Below, in pieces: positions 1 to 7,969 of a stretch of 64,000 nucleotides of DNA. The position numbers were made by a program, and so were the translations under genes. How positions within the stretch are numbered: the first letter of the stretch is position 1; every line of letters starts with the position of its first letter. The DNA lies in the NCBI GenBank assembly GCA_963780825.1, contig CAWADL010000005.1, forward strand, positions 372,001 through 436,000, given 5' to 3'. This stretch comes from Roseiarcus sp963780825 (lineage in GTDB: Bacteria > Pseudomonadota > Alphaproteobacteria > Rhizobiales > Beijerinckiaceae). The notes under the pieces were generated by a model that saw only the letters and a program-made list of their open reading frames with translations, was not told the origin of the DNA and made no database searches.

Positions 1-554
1 TCTCCGGAGATAACGGCGCCCTGGCCGATGTCGAACGGCGACATGGCTTCGAGCAGTCTGGCGCCGAAAGCGATGTCGCCTTCGCTGTCCTCGTCCGGCG
101 CGGGGCCGACAATGACGCCCTTGGGCGCGATCAGGCTCGGCGCAAATTCGCGCGCGCCGACAATTCGGAAGCCTTCGTTCTCGAACAACCTGGCGATGCC
201 GCGCAGAATGGCGTCGTCGCCGCCGCGGAAAAACCTGGCGATCTCGCCGGCCCGAACGATCGCGCCCCAGTCCGGCAACAGATCGCCGAGGTCCGGGCGG
301 GTGACGGCGCCGAGAAACCCGACCTCCTCGATCGCCCGCGCCTTCAGCGCGGCGAGCAGCTTTCCGACCTCGCCGAGCCGCACCCAGAGATGCGGAAAGC
401 TTTCGATCTCGCGGCCGGCCGAGCCGATCAGTCCGACGAGAAAGACATTGCGTCCGCGCGCGCGTGCTTCACGCGCCGCCTCGAGCGGCAGCACGCCGCT
501 GCCGCAGACGATCGCGAGCGGAGTGTTTTGCGCGAGCGGAGCGTTTTGGCTCAC
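1..554 (-). CDS. lpxI: LpxI, UDP-2,3-diacylglucosamine pyrophosphatase (partial, C-terminus cut by window edge)
   Basis: LpxI hydrolyses UDP-2,3-diacylglucosamine to lipid X and UMP in lipid A synthesis, in place of LpxH in most alphaproteobacteria. The visible 184 residues show the family's N-terminal pattern (LAIVCGSGVLPLE, then FPHLWVRLGEVGKLL and EVGFLGAVTRPDL) and run into the DUF1009 catalytic half (GVIVGPAPDEDSEGD). The full protein is usually near 280 residues, so about a third lies outside the window. I chose the GTG at 554 because its TGA-containing overlap with the lpxA stop repeats the GTGA coupling seen between fabZ and lpxA. The first residues carry a short in-frame duplication (QNAPLA/QNTPLA). 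Identification rests on sequence pattern and operon position; lpxB would be expected next on the left. Confidence 0.85.
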   Translation of the reverse strand, partial: MSQNAPLAQNTPLAIVCGSGVLPLEAAREARARGRNVFLVGLIGSAGREIESFPHLWVRLGEVGKLLAALKARAIEEVGFLGAVTRPDLGDLLPDWGAIVRAGEIARFFRGGDDAILRGIARLFENEGFRIVGAREFAPSLIAPKGVIVGPAPDEDSEGDIAFGARLLEAMSPFDIGQGAVISG

Positions 555-1357
555 GCCGCCTCGTCCCGGCCTTCGCGCGGCGTCAGTACGGCGCGATCGC
601 CGCCCTCGCGGAGGAAGGCCACGATCTGCTGCGTCGCCGGATCATCGGCGAACTCGCGCGCGACCTCTTCGACGCGCCCCTTGAGCGTGCCTTCGCCGCT
701 GAACAGACGCTTGTAGGCCCGCCGGGCCGCGTGAATCTGCTCCTGCGAAAAGCCGTGGCGCTTCATGCCGATGACATTGAGGCCGGCGAGCGAGGCGCGA
801 TTGCCGATCGCCATTCCCCAGGGGATCAGGTCTTCCGTGACGCCGGTCAATCCGCCGACGAAGGCGTGCGCGCCGATGCGCACGAACTGATGCGCCGCCG
901 CGCCGCCGCCGAGAATCGCGTGGTCATCGACGCGGCAGTGTCCGGCCAGCATCACATTGTTGGAAAGCACCACGCCCTCGCCCAGGCGGCAATCGTGGGC
1001 GACATGGGCGTTGGCGAGCAGGGCGCAGCGGGCGCCAACGACGGTCAAACCGCCACCGCCCTCGGTGCCGGGGTTCATCGTCACGCCTTCGCGGATCAGG
1101 CATTCGACGCCGATTTCGAGCCGTGTCGGCTCGCCGCGGTATTTCAGATCCTGCGGCTCGTGGCCGATCGAGGCGAAAGGAAAGATCCGGGTTCCCGAGC
1201 CTACCTCAGTGTCGCCGGCGACCACGACGTGCGAAACGAGCTTCACGCGATCGCCGAGGCGGACTTGTCGCCCGACATGGCAGAAGGGTCCGATCTCTAC
1301 CGCTTCGCCGAGCCGAGCGCCCTGCTCGACTACCGCGCTTGGGTGGATCGAGGTCAC
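551..1357 (-). CDS. lpxA: LpxA, acyl-ACP--UDP-N-acetylglucosamine O-acyltransferase
   Basis: LpxA catalyses the first step of lipid A synthesis, moving a 3-hydroxyacyl chain from ACP to the 3-OH of UDP-GlcNAc in the cytosol. The 268-residue protein begins VTSIHPSAVVEQGARLGE and shows many hexapeptide repeats typical of the left-handed beta-helix. The catalytic-histidine segment ANAHVAHDCRLG is present, as is GNRASLAGLNVIGMKRHGF before the helical C-terminus. Length matches the family (about 260-270). The GTG at 1357 overlaps the fabZ TGA (GTGA), so fabZ, lpxA and lpxI are translationally coupled. A longer in-frame reading up to 1435 exists, but its extra N-terminus is arginine-rich and lies inside fabZ. 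Confidence 0.96.
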   Translation of the reverse strand: MTSIHPSAVVEQGARLGEAVEIGPFCHVGRQVRLGDRVKLVSHVVVAGDTEVGSGTRIFPFASIGHEPQDLKYRGEPTRLEIGVECLIREGVTMNPGTEGGGGLTVVGARCALLANAHVAHDCRLGEGVVLSNNVMLAGHCRVDDHAILGGGAAAHQFVRIGAHAFVGGLTGVTEDLIPWGMAIGNRASLAGLNVIGMKRHGFSQEQIHAARRAYKRLFSGEGTLKGRVEEVAREFADDPATQQIVAFLREGGDRAVLTPREGRDEAA

Positions 1358-1818
1358 GACGCCACCAGCATGGCGGACACCTCGGCTTCGCAAACCAGCA
1401 CGCCGTCGACCTTCGCCTCGCCGCGGAACCACCATATGTTGCGCCGTTTGTTGATCTTCGACATGTGCAGCCGAAGCTGGTCGCCGGGCACCACGGGTTT
1501 GCGGAACTTCGCTTTGTCGATCGTCATCAGCAGGACTTGCGAACTCGTTCCCTGGATATTCTGGCTCGCCGCGCAGAGCGCGCCGGCGGTCTGCGCCATC
1601 GCCTCCACCACCAGCACGCCAGGCATCACAGGACGTCCGGGAAAATGGCCCATGAATTGCGGCTCGTTGGCGGTTACGTTTTTGATCCCTATGCCGAATT
1701 CATCGCCGCGGGCCTCGACGATGCGGTCAACCAGCATGAACGGGTAGCGGTGCGGCAGCAACGACAACAGGCGCTGGATATCGTAGCTCTCGAAGGTCTG
1801 TCCCGCGCCTGCGTCCAT
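1354..1818 (-). CDS. fabZ: FabZ, 3-hydroxyacyl-ACP dehydratase
   Basis: FabZ dehydrates 3-hydroxyacyl-ACP in type II fatty acid synthesis and competes with LpxA for 3-hydroxyacyl-ACP, so the two are often co-transcribed. The 154-residue hot-dog protein has the family hallmarks LLPHRYPFMLVDRI, GHFPGRPVMPGVLVVEAMAQ (active-site His58 and Glu72) and KAKFRKPVVPGDQL. It heads the visible operon: the upstream 205 bp contains no lpxD, although lpxD-fabZ-lpxA is the common order in related genomes. Here fabZ is divergent from a receiver gene. Confidence 0.96.
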   Translation of the reverse strand: MDAGAGQTFESYDIQRLLSLLPHRYPFMLVDRIVEARGDEFGIGIKNVTANEPQFMGHFPGRPVMPGVLVVEAMAQTAGALCAASQNIQGTSSQVLLMTIDKAKFRKPVVPGDQLRLHMSKINKRRNIWWFRGEAKVDGVLVCEAEVSAMLVAS

Positions 1819-1956
1819 CGTCCCCGCTCCAGCTTGGGACGCGCTTGCCCGCTCGGGCGCATTCCGTCAAGCCTGGGCTGTGGAACGGGATCCACTCGTC
1901 AGCGCGGGGCCTGACGACTGTGACAGATTCCTAACCATGCTATGAACATGTGAATA

Positions 1957-1982
1957 GGAACGAAAACAGACATCGCAATGTT
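1957..1982 (+). promoter_or_regulatory. Candidate EcfG-type (general stress sigma factor) promoter for the receiver gene
   Basis: GGAAC at 1957-1961 is followed after 17 bases by TGTT at 1979-1982. The alphaproteobacterial EcfG consensus is GGAAC, 16-17 bases, then cGTT. It points at the receiver gene whose ATG is at 2024. The match is short and not tested. Confidence 0.35.
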
Positions 1983-2023
1983 GCGTCCCCGAACTCCGGT
2001 ATTTCTGATGGAGGAGGAGGCCT

Positions 2024-2425
2024 ATGTTGCCCGAAGTGCTGGTGGCGGAAGACGAACTTCTGATCGCGATGGACATCATGGACGAATTGTCCGCGGCGGG
2101 GTTCTCGACGATCGGCCCGTTCGCGACGCGATCGCAGGCGCTCGATTATTGCCGGACGCATACGCCGGACTGCGCGATCCTCGATGTGCGCCTGCAGGAC
2201 GGAGATTGCTTTCCGCTCGCTGACTTTCTTGTGGCGCAGCGCGTGCCGATTATTTTCCATTCCGGGCACGCGAACCGGCTCGCGCTTTCTGAGCGTTACA
2301 ATGATGCGGCGGTTCTACCGAAGCCTTCGCCGACGTCGCAGATTGCCATCGTGGTGGAAAGGCTCTGCAGCCAGGGCTCCGGACAACGCGCAGATCCGGC
2401 TTCGTCGCATAACGCGCGGATCTAA
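2024..2425 (+). CDS. Single-domain response regulator (receiver protein)
   Basis: This is a stand-alone phosphoacceptor (CheY-like) domain of 133 residues with no output domain. Acidic residues E9/D10 (LVAEDE), the phosphoacceptor D54 (AILDVRLQDGD), S80 (FHSGH) and K100 (LPKP) match the receiver active site. A very strong ribosome site (GGAGGAGGAGG) sits just before the ATG. Such free-standing receivers commonly work as phosphate shuttles or sinks for histidine kinases; the partner kinase is not evident nearby. It diverges from fabZ and abuts, tail to tail, the restored end of the LysR gene (stop 2425 against 2426). A possible stress-type promoter lies upstream. Confidence 0.85.
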   Translation: MLPEVLVAEDELLIAMDIMDELSAAGFSTIGPFATRSQALDYCRTHTPDCAILDVRLQDGDCFPLADFLVAQRVPIIFHSGHANRLALSERYNDAAVLPKPSPTSQIAIVVERLCSQGSGQRADPASSHNARI

Positions 2426-3356
2426 TTATCCCCCGTCGTCGGGATATATCTCCGAAGCGACCTCGCGAAGCCTCGCGCGAAGCCACGCGAGGGCCGGGTC
2501 ATTTGCACGCGTTGCGGCGCCGACAATGGTCAGCTGCAGTCGCGTCCGCCGCAGCGGCGGCTCGCGCGTAATCAGTCCGAATGTGTCGGCGAACCGGCGC
2601 ACGAGCGCAGCCCGACAATGTCGTTATGCAATCGCTGGCGCCTACGGCGGCGAGCGCGGCGACAAAGTGCGGCGTCGTCAACGAAATGCGCCGAGCTACG
2701 CCCGCTTCGGCGAGTTCCGCGTCGATTTCGGAGAGATTGTCTCCGAGGATGCCGACTGTCACGTGGTCGAAACGCGCGTAATCGGCGAACGTCCATTCCG
2801 CCTCGGCCGCGGGATGGCCGCGCCGCATCGTTAGGACAAGCCGATCCTCTCCCAGAGCTTCGCTGTAGGCGCCGGGCGGCAACGGTGTCGTCGCGAGAGC
2901 GAAAGCCAGGTCCAGGTCTCCGGCTTGGATGCGCTGGGCGACGTCAGCGCGCAAGGGTTCGAACACCAGGCTGGCGGATGGCGCAAGCCCCTGGATTTTC
3001 GCTAACAGCGATGGGGCGATGAGGATCGTTTGCGCGTCCGCCGCGGCGATGCGGAAGGTTCGCTGTAACTGCCGTTCGTCGAAGGCCGGCGCGCGCAGCA
3101 CGCCGCCGAGGCCGTCCAGGCAGGCGGTGAGATGCGGCAGTAGCGCCTGCGCCTGAGCCGTTGGCGCGAGGCCGCCCGGCGCCCGAACCAGAATGGGATC
3201 GCCAATGAGCGCGCGCAGCCGCGCGAGCGCTCGCGACATCGCTGGCTGGCTCAAGCCCACATCCACCGCGGCGCGGGTGACATTCCGGCGCCGCACGAGC
3301 GCTTCCAGTGCGGGAAGCAGGTTGAGGTCGACGCCGGCTAAATTCACTTCACGCAT
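2426..3356 (-). pseudogene. LysR-family transcriptional regulator, frameshifted near 2612
   Basis: This LysR-type regulator has an N-terminal winged helix (NLLPALEALVRRRNVTRAA, then LSQPAMSRALARLR) and a periplasmic-binding-like effector domain. As read, the frame runs 3356-2499 with an aberrant arginine/alanine-rich tail. A one-base change in the GGG at 2611-2613 restores a classic C-terminus (RRFADTFGLITREPPL, then NDPALAWLRARLREV) that stops at 2426, one base from the receiver gene's stop. It is divergent from the NAD(P)-binding epimerase at 3436 with a 79-bp spacer, the usual LysR/target arrangement, so that gene is its likely target. The frame break is either a sequencing error or a recent mutation; helix-turn-helix and most of the effector domain are intact either way. 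Confidence 0.8.
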
Positions 3357-3435
3357 GGTTCGGATGATAACAATGCATTTCCGTCATGCGCAAGATAGGA
3401 CTACTGATTGATCACACGATGAAGAGAGACGTCCT

Positions 3436-4380
3436 ATGAGCGAAACGATTTTGGTCATTGGATACGGGCCCGTCGGCGCGGCCACAGCAGGTTTGCTCAG
3501 CGCGAGGGGCGCAACGGTAAAGGTCGCTCAACGCAAGCGACCCACTGACTTACCGCCGGGGGTGGCGTTCGTGTCTTGCGACGTGACCGATCGCGGCTCG
3601 CTGCGCGCGGCGGCCGAGGCCGCGGGGCAGATCGTGCTGGCGATCGGCCTGACCTATTCCGGAAAAATCTGGCGCGACTTGTGGCCAAAAATCATGCGCA
3701 ACCTCGTCGAGGTGGCGGCGGCGACCGGCGCCCGCGTCGTCTTCGCCGACAATCTCTACATGTACGGGCCGCAGCGGGCGCCGCTCAGCGAGGACATGCC
3801 GCTCAGCGACTACGGCCAAAAACCCGCCGCCCGCTCCGCCGTCACGCGTATCTGGCAAGAGGCCAGCGCCGCGGGCCGTATAAAACTTGCCGCGCTTCGC
3901 GCCCCGGATTTCTACGGGCCCGGCGTATCCTTATCGGTCCTCGGCGATACCGGATTGGCGGCGCTGGCGCGCGGCAAGCCGGCGATGTGGATCGGCGATG
4001 CGGATATCCCCCACGACATTGCCTATGTCCCCGATGTCGCCCGGGCGGTTGTCACCCTGCTCGACGCCCCCGACGACGCGTTCGGCCAAGTCTGGCATGT
4101 CCCCTGCGCCCCGACGCGAACGCCGCGGGAATTGCTGACGCTTGGCGCGGCGGCGGTCGGCGTTGCCTGTCGGGTGCGCAATCTGCCGCTCTGGGCGCTC
4201 GGCGCCTTGGGCGTGTTTACGCCGGTGTTGCGCGAATTCTCGGAGATGAGTTTTTGCTGGGATCGGCCTTATCAAGTCGATTCGCGAAAATTTGCGCAGC
4301 GTTTTTGGTCAGACGTAACGCCATTCGAGGTCGGGATACCCGCCGCCGCGCTGTCGTTCCGGGCGCGCGCCGCGGCATGA
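3436..4380 (+). CDS. NAD(P)-dependent epimerase/dehydratase (atypical extended SDR)
   Basis: This 314-residue Rossmann-fold protein begins SETILVIGYGPVGAATAGLL, a GxGxxG dinucleotide site. It then shows the DVTD and NLYMYGP segments of extended short-chain dehydrogenases and RAPDFYGPGV. I cannot find a clear YxxxK catalytic pair, which is common in 'atypical' members that act as NAD(P)H-binding reductases, so the substrate is unknown. The ATG follows AAGAGAGACG. It is transcribed away from a LysR-family regulator that probably controls it. The protein ends immediately before a palindromic repeat. Confidence 0.75.
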   Translation: MSETILVIGYGPVGAATAGLLSARGATVKVAQRKRPTDLPPGVAFVSCDVTDRGSLRAAAEAAGQIVLAIGLTYSGKIWRDLWPKIMRNLVEVAAATGARVVFADNLYMYGPQRAPLSEDMPLSDYGQKPAARSAVTRIWQEASAAGRIKLAALRAPDFYGPGVSLSVLGDTGLAALARGKPAMWIGDADIPHDIAYVPDVARAVVTLLDAPDDAFGQVWHVPCAPTRTPRELLTLGAAAVGVACRVRNLPLWALGALGVFTPVLREFSEMSFCWDRPYQVDSRKFAQRFWSDVTPFEVGIPAAALSFRARAAA

Positions 4381-4416
4381 AAGCTGGCGACCGCTCGCGG
4401 GGAGAGCAGTCGAACC

Positions 4417-4524
4417 GTCATCGCGAGCGAAGCGAAGCGATCCAGCGTGTGATCGGCGATCCGCCGGATAGAGCCGCTGCGGCGGCGCCGTGGATTGCCG
4501 CGTCGCTTCGCTCCTCGCAACGAC
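4417..4524. repeat. Family A palindromic repeat, copy 1
   Basis: A 108-bp imperfect palindrome. It opens GTCATCGCGAGCGAAGCGAA and closes with CTTCGCTCCTCGCAACGAC. Two further copies occur at 21173-21281 and, inverted, at 25769-25876. It sits between the epimerase and gloB stops (convergent genes), where such repeats may also act as transcription terminators. Confidence 0.85.
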
Positions 4525-4529
4525 GGGCT

Positions 4530-5300
4530 CTAGAAATTATCTTTCCGCCTGCGGATTTCCGCGAATACCTGCGCGGGATCGGCGCCATCCAAGCCAACCG
4601 CCTTCTGCACCGCCGAAATTTCCGCGCGCAGGAACGGATTGGTGGCGAGCTCCAGCGCGATCGTCGTCGGCAGCGTCGGCTTGCCTTGCGCTCTCAAAGC
4701 CTTGACCGCTTCGGCGCGCGCCACCAGATCGGCGTTGTCAGGCTCGATGGTCAGCGCGAAACGGGCGTTGGATTCCGTATATTCATGGCCGCAGTAGATC
4801 TGCGTTTCGCCGGGCAGCTGGGCGAGCTTTTCCAGCGAATTCCACATCACCGCCATCGATGTCTCAAACACCCGGCCGCAGCCGAGCGAGAACAGCGTAT
4901 CGCCGGTGAAGGCGATTTCGTCTTCGTCGAAGACGTAGGCGATCTGTCCGGCCGTATGGCCGGGCGTTTCGATCACCCGCGCCTTCAGGGCGCCGATCTC
5001 GACGAAGTCACCCTCGCCGACTTCAACGTCGAGCCCGCCGATCTTTTCGGCCTCCTTGCGCGGCCCTACGATGCGCAGGTTCGGAAACGCCGCGCGGACG
5101 CCTGCTATCCCCTGTGTGTGATCGGCGTGATGGTGGGTCACGAGAAGATCGGTCACGCGCCAGCCTTGGCTTTTCGCCGCTGCGATCACCGCCTCCGCGT
5201 CCGGCGCGTCGATCGCCGCCGTGCGCGCAGAGCCGGAATCGTGGATCAGCGCGCCATAGTTATCCTTCAGGCAGGGAAACTGGAACACGTGCGTCGTCAT
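4530..5300 (-). CDS. gloB: GloB, hydroxyacylglutathione hydrolase (glyoxalase II)
   Basis: GloB hydrolyses S-D-lactoylglutathione to D-lactate and glutathione, the second step of methylglyoxal detoxification. The 256-residue metallo-beta-lactamase-fold protein has the metal-binding motif THHHADHTQG, GHTAGQIAY, FTGDTLFSLGCGR and CGHEYTESNARF, all diagnostic of glyoxalase II, plus the C-terminal NPFLR region. It starts with ATG (MTTHVFQFPCLKDNYG), as usual. It is divergent from the methyltransferase at 5519; this pair is frequently adjacent in Hyphomicrobiales. The divergent spacer holds a family C palindrome. Confidence 0.96.
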   Translation of the reverse strand: MTTHVFQFPCLKDNYGALIHDSGSARTAAIDAPDAEAVIAAAKSQGWRVTDLLVTHHHADHTQGIAGVRAAFPNLRIVGPRKEAEKIGGLDVEVGEGDFVEIGALKARVIETPGHTAGQIAYVFDEDEIAFTGDTLFSLGCGRVFETSMAVMWNSLEKLAQLPGETQIYCGHEYTESNARFALTIEPDNADLVARAEAVKALRAQGKPTLPTTIALELATNPFLRAEISAVQKAVGLDGADPAQVFAEIRRRKDNF

Positions 5301-5335
5301 ATCGGCTCCTCAAAAATGCCGGCCAACGCGCCGGA

Positions 5336-5426
5336 TGTAGCCGCGGTCGTTGACCGCGGTCCCCGTGAGCGTCTTACGCGGCAAGACTCCAATCACGGCG
5401 CAACCGCGGTCAGCGACCGCGGCTAC
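5336..5426. repeat. Family C palindromic repeat, copy 1 (uninterrupted)
   Basis: A 91-bp two-armed palindrome. The left arm is TGTAGCCGCGGTCGTTGACC followed by GCGGT, and the right arm is CCGCGGTCAGCGACCGCGGC followed by TACG. Each arm is itself a hairpin with an 11-bp core such as GGTCGTTGACC. It shows the intact form of the repeat that is split by insertions at 8790-9272 and 29775-30085. It occupies most of the gloB/methyltransferase divergent spacer. Confidence 0.85.
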
Positions 5427-5518
5427 GAGCACCTGGGAATCCAACCCCGCGGCTTGATAGCGCGCCGTGCGGCAAGTGGCTATGATCATCGCCCATCGCC
5501 GCGGCCGATCTCAGGCAT

Positions 5519-6286
5519 ATGACAGTCGACGTCCACGAACTCAGCGCCTTCTACGCATCCCCGCTCGGCGAAACGTCGCGACGGCTGATCGGCCGGGTCC
5601 TCCGGGCGCGCTGGGAGAGCTGCAACGGCCTGTCGATCATGGGGCTCGGCTATTGCGGCCCCTATCTCGATCGTTTTCGCGACGAAGCTGCACGGGCTTT
5701 CGCGCTGATGCCGGCCGCGCAAGGCGTGTCACCCTGGCCGCCGGCGGGGCGGACGGCCTCGGCGCTGGTCGTCGGCGATATGCTGCCACTGCCGGACGCT
5801 TGCGTCGACCGCGTGCTCGTCGCGCATTCGCTCGAGACCGCCGAACACCCGAGCGCGGTGCTCGAGGAGGTCTGGCGCGTGCTGGCGCCCGAGGGTCGCG
5901 CCATCTTCATCGCGCCCTCGCGGCGCGGTGTGTGGGCCCGGATCGACGGCACGCCGTTCGGCTACGGCCAGCCTTTTTCGCGCGGGCAATTGCGCGATCT
6001 GGTGCGCGACGCCCTGTTTTCCCCCGTGTTCTGGGGCGAGGCGCTCTACGCGCCGCCGTTCCGCCGGCGAGTGTTCATCACCTGGGGCCCGGCGATCGAG
6101 CGGATCGGCGCGGCGGTCGGTTTTCCTTTCGCCGGCGTCCACATCGTCGAGGCGATCAAACAGGTCTATCGCCCGGTCGGCGCGCGGCGGCTGGCGCAGA
6201 AACGGCTCATCCGGCTGGAGCCCGCCTTGGCGCCGACGGCCGGGCGCGCGCGCGAATTGTCGCGGCGCAGCGAACGTGCTTTCTAG
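5519..6286 (+). CDS. SAM-dependent methyltransferase (class I)
   Basis: A 255-residue methyltransferase-type protein. The glycine-rich SAM site is recognisable but diverged (LSIMGLGYCGPYLDRF). It is followed by GDMLPLPDACVDRVLVAHSLE (post-I/II acidic region) and VLEEVWRVLAPEGRAIFIAPSRRG, the motif typical of Methyltransf_11. The substrate is unknown. The gene is commonly found next to gloB in this order of bacteria, which is the case here (divergent). Its stop is 23 bp before gpmA, so the two are probably co-transcribed. The start MTVDVHELSAFYASPLG is the ATG at 5519. Confidence 0.8.
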   Translation: MTVDVHELSAFYASPLGETSRRLIGRVLRARWESCNGLSIMGLGYCGPYLDRFRDEAARAFALMPAAQGVSPWPPAGRTASALVVGDMLPLPDACVDRVLVAHSLETAEHPSAVLEEVWRVLAPEGRAIFIAPSRRGVWARIDGTPFGYGQPFSRGQLRDLVRDALFSPVFWGEALYAPPFRRRVFITWGPAIERIGAAVGFPFAGVHIVEAIKQVYRPVGARRLAQKRLIRLEPALAPTAGRARELSRRSERAF

Positions 6287-6309
6287 CGCCAAACCCTCGG
6301 GGGATTTCG

Positions 6310-6933
6310 ATGTCGGATCGTCTGCTCGTCTTGCTGCGCCACGGCCAGAGCGACTGGAATTTGAAAAACCTGTTCACCGGCTGGAAAGACCCGGATCTGA
6401 CGGAGACCGGCGTCACCGAGGCCAAGGATGCCGGCCGGCGCCTGAAGGCGCGCGGTCTGGCCTTCGACGTCTGTTTCACCTCGGCGCTAACCCGCGCACA
6501 GCATACGCTACAGCTCGCGCTCGCTGAACTCGGCCAGACCGGACTGCCGGAGTCGCGCGACCAGGCGCTCAACGAGCGCGACTACGGCGACCTCTCCGGC
6601 CTCAACAAAGATGAAGCGCGCAAGCGCTGGGGCGAAGAGCAGGTGCATCAGTGGCGCCGCAGCTACGACATCCAGCCGCCCGGCGGCGAAAGCCTGAAGG
6701 ACACCGTCGCACGGGCGCTGCCGTACTATTGCCAGCATATCCTCCCTGCCGTGCTGCGCGGCGAGCGCGTGCTGGTCGCCGCGCACGGCAACTCGCTGCG
6801 CGCATTGGTGATGGTGCTCGACAAGCTGACGCCGGCAACGATCCCGAGCATGGAGCTCGCTACGGGCGTGCCGCTGGTTTATCGCCTGAACGCCAATTCG
6901 ACCGTCGCTTCTAAAGACGTGTTGACGGACTGA
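6310..6933 (+). CDS. gpmA: GpmA, 2,3-bisphosphoglycerate-dependent phosphoglycerate mutase
   Basis: GpmA interconverts 3- and 2-phosphoglycerate in glycolysis and gluconeogenesis. The 207-residue protein carries the phospho-histidine motif LLRHGQSDWN, the family segment FTGWKDPDLTETG, ERDYGDLSGLNK and the second active-site motif AAHGNSLRALV. It is shorter than the E. coli enzyme (about 250), as usual for alphaproteobacterial GpmA. The ATG at 6310 has upstream GGGGGATT as a ribosome site. It sits between a methyltransferase and a DUF4424 gene, with only 4 bp to the latter. Confidence 0.95.
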   Translation: MSDRLLVLLRHGQSDWNLKNLFTGWKDPDLTETGVTEAKDAGRRLKARGLAFDVCFTSALTRAQHTLQLALAELGQTGLPESRDQALNERDYGDLSGLNKDEARKRWGEEQVHQWRRSYDIQPPGGESLKDTVARALPYYCQHILPAVLRGERVLVAAHGNSLRALVMVLDKLTPATIPSMELATGVPLVYRLNANSTVASKDVLTD

Positions 6934-6937
6934 GCCC

Positions 6938-7951
6938 ATGCGTTTGGCGCTGCAAAGCTTGGCGGTCGTGGCCGGCGTTGGGTTGGGCTGCGCCCACGCC
7001 AACGACTCCAGCGCCGAACTCGATAACAACGGTCTGCGGCTGACCCGCGATCCCGACATCGCGATGCGGTCAGAGGATCTGACGATCTCCGACAAGGCCG
7101 TGCATATCGATTATGTGTTCGAGAACCACGCCGCTGCGGCGAAGTCCGTGACGATCGCGTTTCCGATGCCGGACATTACCGGCGGCATTGACGCCAATGT
7201 CGGCTTGCCAAGCGGGGGCGACGCCGTTGATCCGTTTCAGTTTCGGGTCAGCGCTGACGGCGCGCCGGTTCACGCCAAACTGAAGGCGGGGGCCTTCGTC
7301 GGCGACGTCGAAATCACGCAAAAACTCACCGGCCTCGGCATCGCGCTGATGCCGTTTGCCGAGGGCGTCAATGATGCGCTCGATAAACTGCCGCGGGCGA
7401 CCAAGGATGCATTCGTAGCCGCCAATATCGCCGCCATCGAGGAATATTCGAACAACGCCAATGGCCCAATGGAGAAACATCTGACGCCGACTTGGACCTG
7501 GCGCGCCGCCTATGTTTGGACGCAGTCGTTTCCAGCGGGCCAGCCCGTGCGGCTGGTGCAGGATTACGCGCCGAGCGTTGGCGGGACTTCGGGAACGGCG
7601 GTTGGCTCTGCGGGCTGGCGAACGGCGCCGTACATGCGCGACTATCCCGCCAAATATTGCATAGACCAGAATTTCGAGGGCGCGGTTCGTCGCGCGACGG
7701 CGTCCAAGAAAGCCGCCTACCCGCCGTTCACGGAAGAGCGGATCAACTATGTCCTGAAGACCGGGGCCAACTGGGCGGGGCCGATCGGCGCCTTCCATTT
7801 GACCATCGACAAGGGCGCGGCTGAGAATCTTGTGAGCTTCTGCGGTGACGGCGTCGCCAAGGTGGATGCAACGAAATTCGAATTGCGCAAGACGGACTTC
7901 ACGCCGAAGGACGATTTGCATATCTCGATTCTCGTCCCCCTCCAGCCCTGA
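6938..7951 (+). CDS. DUF4424 family periplasmic protein
   Basis: A 337-residue exported protein. The N-terminus MRLALQSLAVVAGVGLGCAH is a signal peptide with a likely cleavage before NDSSAEL. The body (ELDNNGLRLTRDPDIAMRSEDL, then YVFENHAAAAKSVTIAFPMPD) matches the DUF4424 pattern, whose function is unknown. The ATG lies 4 bp after gpmA, and the next gene, a phytochelatin-synthase-like protein, starts 19 bp after its stop. Both are exported, suggesting a joint envelope role. The C-terminal half keeps four cysteine-containing segments (PAKYCIDQNF, SFCGDGV), consistent with a disulphide-bonded periplasmic protein. Confidence 0.7.
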   Translation: MRLALQSLAVVAGVGLGCAHANDSSAELDNNGLRLTRDPDIAMRSEDLTISDKAVHIDYVFENHAAAAKSVTIAFPMPDITGGIDANVGLPSGGDAVDPFQFRVSADGAPVHAKLKAGAFVGDVEITQKLTGLGIALMPFAEGVNDALDKLPRATKDAFVAANIAAIEEYSNNANGPMEKHLTPTWTWRAAYVWTQSFPAGQPVRLVQDYAPSVGGTSGTAVGSAGWRTAPYMRDYPAKYCIDQNFEGAVRRATASKKAAYPPFTEERINYVLKTGANWAGPIGAFHLTIDKGAAENLVSFCGDGVAKVDATKFELRKTDFTPKDDLHISILVPLQP

Positions 7952-7969
7952 GGAGCGCATTCGCGACCC

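Noticed and set aside
3576..5522. A 648-codon plus-strand frame across the epimerase and gloB
   Set aside because: It is out of frame with the epimerase and antisense to gloB; arginine-rich throughout with no motif.
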